Shown: positions 57,836 through 64,000 of the stretch, piece by piece
How the letters are laid out: the number at the start of each line of letters is the position of its first letter
Numbering within the stretch: position 1 is the stretch's first letter
Source: Styela clava
Taxonomy: Eukaryota > Chordata > Ascidiacea > Stolidobranchia > Styelidae
Assembly (NCBI RefSeq): GCF_964204865.1
Contig: NC_135263.1
Coordinates: 498,501 to 562,500 of the forward strand
Direction: 5' to 3'
DNA length: 64,000 nt
Notes under the pieces: generated by a model
The model's input: the letters and a program-made list of their open reading frames with translations, nothing else
What the model was told of the DNA's origin: nothing
Database searches by the model: none
Made by a program: the position numbers and the translations under genes

Positions 57836-59356
57836 ATGACGGATCAATCGCAAGTATTGAAAGTTGTCCTCATAGGAGATGGAGGTGTCGGCAAAAGTTC
57901 GTTAATGAATCGATACATAACTGGAAAATATGATGGACAGTCTTATCACACTATAGGTGAGTTCAACTTCCATTTGTTTTTGGACGCCAAGTAGGATAGG
58001 AATTTACCTATTTATCTTTGGGGAAAGGAAAGATTTCACTGCTGAATACATACAGGGTTACCATAAAGTCCCTTCACAATTTCAATTTTGTTATAAAGTC
58101 AGTTCTCAATATATCTTAATTAACCAGGTTTGTTGTTTATTAATCAGTAATTAGTATTTTTACTTCATTTAATACATCTGTGAAGGCAAGAACAATATAT
58201 GGTATCGATAAATTTTCTTTGCAATTTAAAAAAAATTTAAGACTTATTGTACAACCATACAATATTATTGGAATCGAGTTATGAAATAAAATGCGGATAA
58301 TTATTACCTAATACTTAGATGGACATCATGACATATAAGAGTATGTTATCATAATTTCCTGTCAATTCATACCAGGAAATCCCTTAGCAACACAGAACTA
58401 ACGGAAGTAGTCAATTAATTTCTTTGAAATAAAACTTATGTGTTAATAAATCATGGTTCAGCTGATATAATATTATGATGCCCTAGTGCAGTGGTTCCAA
58501 ACCTTTTTTCAACACAATCCCCCCCCTTGTGGAGTATTTTTAAGCTCTCAATTCACCCTCCTTTTTACATCGCTTCAAATGTCAAAAACTACTCAAATAA
58601 CCCCTCTCTCCGCTATACGAAATAAAAAGCCTCCAGGTTGGGAAATGTTGCCCTAGTCGTGCCGGCATCGCAGATTGAATTCCCCTTGATCAAGATCTAC
58701 CATAGATTTCTTATCATTTAGAATGATTCAACAAAAATGTTCCAATTGGTTATGAAAGGATCCTGCCCAATCAATAAAAATGATGCATAAAACAATATAT
58801 TCCCTTCTTCCATCTAATTAAATAAATTATATTTCTTATTTAAGGTGTGGAGTTCTTGAACAAAAACATCACATTAGAGAACAAAAAATATACGTTGCAG
58901 ATCTGGGACACTGCAGGCCAGGAACGATTCAAAAGTTTGCGGACACCGTTCTATCGAGGAGCTGACTGCTGCCTCCTGGTGTATGCAGTCGACGACGAAC
59001 AAAGTTTTCATAACCTGGACCTCTGGAAAAAAGAATTCTTATTTTATTCAAATATTGAAGACAGGTCTTTTCCGTTCATCGTGTTAGCGAACAAGTGCGA
59101 CGTGGATCCCGCAGATCGCCAAGTCTCGGAGGACCAGGCTAATCTATGGTGCCAGCAGAACGGGGGGTATCCCCACATTTCAACGAGTGCAAAAGACTCC
59201 ACAAACGTAGACACATGCTTTGAGACCGCTGTACGAAAGACCGCTGTCTCACAGCTTCATACCGGGGAAGCCAGTATCAGTAATTTAACCTCTGGCACTC
59301 CTAGTGTCAACTTGAAAACAATGGCAGCAACAAATCGATCTAGCGGTTGTTGCTAG
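57836..59356 (+). CDS. RAB9A: RAB9 small GTPase
   Basis: Two exons, 57836-57956 and 58845-59356, joined in phase (Gly codon split 1/2) to give 210 residues. Exon 1 has the P-loop GDGGVGKSSLMNRY and switch I (YHTIG). Exon 2 continues GVEFLNK, then switch II WDTAGQERFKSLRTPFYRGA, NKCD, TSAKDSTN, and a C-terminal Cys pair (SSGCC) for double geranylgeranylation. The GVEFLNK effector loop and RTPFYRG are typical of Rab9 as opposed to Rab7. Rab9 directs late-endosome-to-Golgi retrieval of mannose-6-phosphate receptors. It is not possible to say RAB9A versus RAB9B for an invertebrate. Intron 1 (888 bp) holds a Tc1/mariner-like fragment and a hAT-like MITE. Confidence 0.96.
58048..58145. repeat. Tc1/mariner-like MITE fragment
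   Basis: 'tacagggttaccataaagtc' followed by 'gttataaagtcagttctcaatatatctt' as in the MITE at 19401-19514. The right inverted end is not found. It lies in RAB9 intron 1. Confidence 0.6.
58488..58649. mobile_element. hAT-like MITE, 162 bp
   Basis: Flanked by an exact 8-bp duplication gccctagt (58480-58487 and 58650-58657). Ends GCAGTGGTTCCAAACC and GGTTGGGAAATGTT are partly inverted. It lies in RAB9 intron 1 and has no coding capacity. Confidence 0.75.
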
Positions 59357-62300
59357 GCGGGCTAAAACCGTTTCTAAGCAGCTGAATCGTTGCTATGCGA
59401 CAATTGATTGTGCTCAATGACTGTGTGCATTGCTAAGCAATCAGAACAAATTATAACAAAAATCGTAGTGGTACGATTGGAAGTTCCGCACTCCAAGTTT
59501 GGGATCGGACGAGTAATTTGTCAGATCAATGAAAGACAAGTCAAATATTCCAATCTTTTATGTCAAAGCGCAAAAAATGTGTTCCCCGAATGCTTGGTCG
59601 CAATATGCCCTCATCAACGCAAAGTTCTGTTTTCATGCGAAACTTTGACGTTGACAGCTTTTTATCTGAAATTTGAGATGGAAGCAAACAATGTAGGAAT
59701 TAATTTACGAAAGGTAATAAGGTAATTGAATAAGGTAAGAATAAAGCTGTCTCTATCTTGAGCCCAAAAACGCATGAATTCAATGAGACTGGTGCCCCAC
59801 CCCAACTTCAAGGCGACTGTGAAAGCTTCCCTATCCAAATCTGAGCTGGCCATTACTCTGAATTTCCAACCAACCAACACCCGGGTTTTCATGTTCATGC
59901 AAGTGTCCACAGATATTAATCTTTTATAAATGCGACATTTTTACCATGTAGGTATACCGCTTAATGTCTCAGTGGTGGCAACTCTCCTATTGCCGTTTAT
60001 CTACACATTTAAGATGACCCCCTTAAAACGGCGCATTTATATAAATTCGCAAATAAGTCGATCCTACAAATCGTGCGCTCTTATCGTGAGAACCTAAACT
60101 GGTTAGAGTTAGCTGTTGGAATTAAGTAAGCACAATTTCGTTTAGTGCGTTCAGAGTTACGAGTGTATAATCCGACCCCGTAGAAGTTTGGCAACTTTTA
60201 ACTTTTTTTGAGTTTCGGACTTGGCTTAATATATGCGAGAATATACAGTTATATTTTTACCCACTTCAGTTGAGCACTGGTAGTCTGCAGACTTTTAACT
60301 AAACATATTTCCAAGTCTTTCTCAAAGATAAGAGTCGCTGCTGATTCTTTATAACATCTCTGACATATTAAAAAAAAATATAATTTTTATGAATATTATT
60401 TTAGAAAATTTTGATTGTTGCAGTATACTGTTTTTTATTATTAAATTATATTTTGATTTGTAAAAAATGCTCGAGGTCTAACTATATTTTTGTCAGCAAC
60501 CTATTGGTCCACGAACAAGCCTCTGTACAATTAGTTTTTACTCTGGACTGTAGGGATGGAATTATTCTCAATTCGTTCAAAATTATGTTTTCTTATTTAC
60601 CGACATAGGTTTCCCTACTTTACATCAAGTTGTGTAAAGGGTGTGAAACCTATGGACAGGGGAGTATATTCACTTGGCTGACACAGATAGTCTCGAACTC
60701 GTAATAGAACTAAAATAATGAAAATCGGAATAAAATTAATCTTAACCTGGTACGCACACTATGGAAGTACCTATTGCTGATGGTATTTGTGGCACTAGAG
60801 AAGCCACTGTTCAAAGAACCCTTGCAGTTTCAAGATAATTTTGGTTTTGAGAATTTCCTTTCATATCCCAAAACTTGTTTCTTTGCAAGCAGGGCTGGCC
60901 AAAATTGAATTTACAAATTCATATCAGAAAAATATCCTAGTATGGAAAATATTTTAAATTAGGTCGTGTTTAGATTGGACATTATATATTTATTGAAATA
61001 GTTAAGTTTTTTCGCATAATAGTTAAATAATTTATTGAAGACTGTTTGCTAAGATTAGTGGTCCTTCCTCATTTGTGAGGTCTTGTGCAATATTATGATT
61101 GGCTGATTAACTTCAAATGTATTTTTATACTATTATGATGTAACAAAGATGATTAATATGATATAATAATTATTAATAAACACTGATAACGTAATGTTGT
61201 TTGCTTCAGACATGTACATGTGAATTTTTTTTATGTTTAACATGGAGAGAGAAAAGCTCAATCAGTTGCGGACCACAGCAAAGGGGCCATAGGTGAATGA
61301 GGGTGAGAGCCAGATTTATCCTAAGAGAGAAGAAAGTTAGTAAGAAAATTGTTCAGTTGGCAGCCAGTGTCCGAGAAATTCGTCACGGGAGCGGGAGATT
61401 TCCTACGACGAATTTTCCGACAACCTCTGGCAGCCCATGTTCACTTTGAAATTTAGGTGGATGAAAGAACAAGATGGCATCGATTCAAAATTCTTATCAG
61501 GACCGATTTGAATACTTTACTGTTGGAGTTGAAATGTTCAGCCTTAGTCAGATGTATCAGGTTCACCTGCAATCTCAGTTCATATTGGGTGATAGAATGA
61601 CCAACAAGTTGGCTGTTTATTTATTATACATGGACTTTGATAGCTAGGCTGGGGCTGACTAGGGCTGGGCATTTCAATGTGAAAATTATTTGGGGATAAC
61701 TGGCGCCAGGAGTTCCAGCAGAAGCATAGATGGGATGATTTTCGAACTTTTTGGTGCAGCAGAGCCACAATGCAATGTTCCAGAGGGCTGAGGAACCCCT
61801 GTTCAATAGTTTAATTGGCTGAATTGTATAAACTATGGCCAACCAATTAAGTAGCTGATTATATTCAAACAATATAAATATATATTACTATGAACTCTTT
61901 TGAATTTGAATGGAAACTTGCGGAACGCCTGTACAGGCAGAAAGAACCCTGCGGAACCATGGTTGAAGACCACTGTATTGAGATATGGGATTTGCAACAG
62001 ATGATTTGAGAAGGCTTGTTCGTTATCAATTTACTATAAGCTGAAGTCGACATTTTTATGAAGTCAGTTTTAAATGGTTGTTGAGGTAGAATCTGACCTC
62101 ACAGCCTAGATTTTGGGAGTAGTAACAAAATCGTTCCACTCGTGTTTCCGCTGTCCTAATGAGCCACATTGACTTCTATCTTGCACAATAAACCAACATT
62201 ATTTCACAAAAATGCTTATAACTAGTCACAATCCAGTCCGTTATTCCTCTGCCCCACTTTTTACAGTACATCTTGCATAAGATGAAAAACTTAGAACAAG

Positions 62301-63077
62301 GGTAAACCAGAACAACCCCATCCATACATGCAAAACACGGAAACAATTCAGTACAAAGCATTATATTGAGCAAAGAATTACCAATTCTCAAAAAACAGGC
62401 AGCACATTGCAAAGATTAATCAAGCACAAAAATAAGTTGAAACTAATTTTCATGGAATGTTTTACCATGAACAGGGCCTGGAAAGGAGCCACTGATACCA
62501 CCTGGGCCCGTGGGTATAAAACCCGACCTGACCGGAGCCCGACTGATTAACTGGATTTGCAGGCAGAGATCGAATCGAACCAAAAATTTCATATTTTATT
62601 TAGGAGTTCTTCGAATTCCACACATAGTTTTAGTATATATTTTTTATAAACATATATTTATTTCAAAAAAAAGTCAGCGATAGAGAAGCCCGACCCGAAC
62701 GTAATGATCAACATTTCAGGCCTGACCTGACCCGAATTTCGGATCGGGCTTCAGATCTTACCGGTAGTTCCAATTGACCCTCTTCAATTAGAAAGATATG
62801 GTAAAATGAGAGAAAAACATTTCACTGGTAGCAAAGATGGTGAAACAGAATATTTTATTCTGGAAAATTATAATTTTGAACAATTTGGAGCATCATCGTT
62901 TTATTCCTGGAATGCGGAAATAGAAAACAGTTAAAATTACTGCATTAATCTTTCCTGCATTTTCAAATTAAACTCATCGAAATGTCTTTGCTAAACACGA
63001 CTCACTTTAAAAACATTCGTTATTTAAATATTTTTAGCAGATAATCCGACTTTGTCCATCCCTGGTTTGAACATTCT
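59357..63077. other. 3.7-kb spacer between RAB9 and NUP85
   Basis: No gene recognised. It holds the 3' untranslated regions of the two converging genes RAB9 and NUP85. Repeats seen: a copy of the 'gtatattcacttggct' repeat at about 60600-60775 (compare 37320-37500), and an inverted-repeat stretch rich in 'cccgacctgac'/'cctgacccgaattt' at about 62500-62760. Other short frames are not credible. Confidence 0.55.
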
Positions 63078-64000
63078 TTACCCCGCATTGACAATAGCTC
63101 TGGCTAAATTCCTTGACATATTTAGTTTAAGTAATTCCAGTCGTTTTTGTCGAGTTTCTTTCTCAGAGTCCGATAATTCTGAGTCTAAATTGATTTGGTC
63201 GAGAGTGTTTGATTTAGCGAGTAACTTGGCAGAGTCTGAAGCGTTGAACACGATCTCCTCACACTCAAGAAGAGGGAGACAGTCAATGAGTAGCGACGGC
63301 CAAAACTCAACAGGCGCTATATTTGAGATGAGTAGGTTGAGAAGTAGATTCCCAGATTCCTTGTGCATGCCTTCGGCGTAAAGTTTGTGAAAATCCCGAT
63401 ATTTTCCTAAAAACGTCAATCGATCTGATAACAGAATTGAAGGTCCTAAATAATCCAGCAAATCGATATGAGTGAATTCACCAGTTCGAGCGTATTCCGA
63501 CAACATTTTTTCTGCAATTCGCATCGTTAAGGCTGAATCATTGCATTTTAAACACCACGATAAAGCAGCGCCCAAACGATTTCGCTGTAGCGCTGATACA
63601 CTCATTTGTCGACAGATACTTTGTGCTTCTGCAAGCAATCCTCGATTTTGGCAAATACGTAACAATTTTGAAGCTTTTTTCTCGCTTGTAATTGGAATTT
63701 TTCGCACAAATAGAGAGAGATAGTTATTCTCGTTCTCCGAGCATGCTGACAAATAATCAATCGTAACTCTCCATAGACTTTCATGTGACATGAGACTCGT
63801 TGCGTACTCCAGAATCAAAAGTTCATGAAAATCGACCCCAAACTCTAATTTCTTTTGCGACAGAATCCCAAGATGGTAAAAAATGTCGGATAAATGAGCA
63901 GCCAACCACCAGTTACTCAACTGCTGACTGCATTCTTTAATAACAGAATACGGATCGAGTTCGAAGGCCGCAAGTAAAATATGATCAAAAGCTCCGAGGT
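63078..64000 (-). CDS. NUP85: nucleoporin NUP85, C-terminal part (partial)
   Basis: The frame is open from the window end to a stop at 63078-63080, about 307 residues, with no Met at the left; the 5' exons lie outside the window. The sequence opens DHILLAAFELDPYSVIKECS and goes on with WWLAAHLSDIFYHLG, the FHELLILEYATSLMSHESLW block, KLLRICQNRGLLAEAQSICR, NRLGAALSWCLK, LLDYLGPSILLSDRLTFLGK-YRDFHKLY, LISNIAPVEFWPSLLIDCLP, and a tail RNLARAIVNAG. This matches the helical ACE1-type C-terminal half of Nup85, a member of the Y-shaped Nup107-160 nuclear pore scaffold that pairs with SEH1. A shorter ORF starting within this exon would be an artefact of choosing a TTG start. Confidence 0.95.
   Translation of the reverse strand, partial: LGAFDHILLAAFELDPYSVIKECSQQLSNWWLAAHLSDIFYHLGILSQKKLEFGVDFHELLILEYATSLMSHESLWRVTIDYLSACSENENNYLSLFVRKIPITSEKKASKLLRICQNRGLLAEAQSICRQMSVSALQRNRLGAALSWCLKCNDSALTMRIAEKMLSEYARTGEFTHIDLLDYLGPSILLSDRLTFLGKYRDFHKLYAEGMHKESGNLLLNLLISNIAPVEFWPSLLIDCLPLLECEEIVFNASDSAKLLAKSNTLDQINLDSELSDSEKETRQKRLELLKLNMSRNLARAIVNAG

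Noticed and set aside
59408-59725. 105-codon frame after RAB9
   Set aside because: Lies in the likely RAB9 3' untranslated region; no family resemblance.

Overview
This is a piece of an AT-rich animal nuclear genome. Genes carry GT-AG introns, several housekeeping genes have the lengths and motifs of chordate or invertebrate orthologues, and the intergenic DNA and introns are full of small DNA-transposon derivatives. A clustered family of secreted C-type-lectin-like proteins looks to me like one from ascidians (tunicates). A stolidobranch of the Styela type is my best guess, made from family recognition and not from any search.

Layout. 1-8.4 kb is a repeat field: a hAT-type MITE with a near-perfect 8-bp target duplication, a ~1.45-1.55 kb unit duplicated in tandem and ending in 50-bp minisatellite arrays, and a 167-bp tandem repeat. 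8.5-23.6 kb holds three minus-strand paralogues of a secreted C-type-lectin-like family. Gene A is divergent and has a Thr-rich hinge. Gene B is a pseudogene with an in-frame stop and no recognisable signal-peptide exon. Gene C is intact. B and C came from a ~4.1-4.4 kb tandem duplication. 23.6-30 kb has no recognisable gene and is a mosaic of modules repeated two to three times.

30-46.3 kb is a gene-dense block, all on the minus strand: MCTS1 (6 exons, fully reconstructed), TXNDC9 (4 exons, fully reconstructed), a C22orf23/UPF0193 homologue, ELP5, BBLN (C9orf16) and ELOC. The introns of MCTS1 and TXNDC9 are loaded with MITEs. 47.2-52.5 kb is a transposon pile-up: a complete hAT element (exact 8-bp target duplication, one apparent frameshift in the transposase) with a 5'-truncated LINE inserted 3 bp past its right target duplication's start. 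53-64 kb carries a possible small membrane-protein exon (minus), NDC1 (single exon, plus), RAB9 (two exons, plus) and the C-terminal part of NUP85 (minus, running off the window end).

The housekeeping genes do not form one pathway. NDC1 and NUP85 are both nuclear-pore components. MCTS1 and ELP5 both affect translation (initiation/reinitiation and tRNA wobble modification). ELOC belongs to cullin-RING ligases and the elongin complex. Spliced models were assembled by hand from splice sites, reading phase and family alignment from memory. No database search was run.
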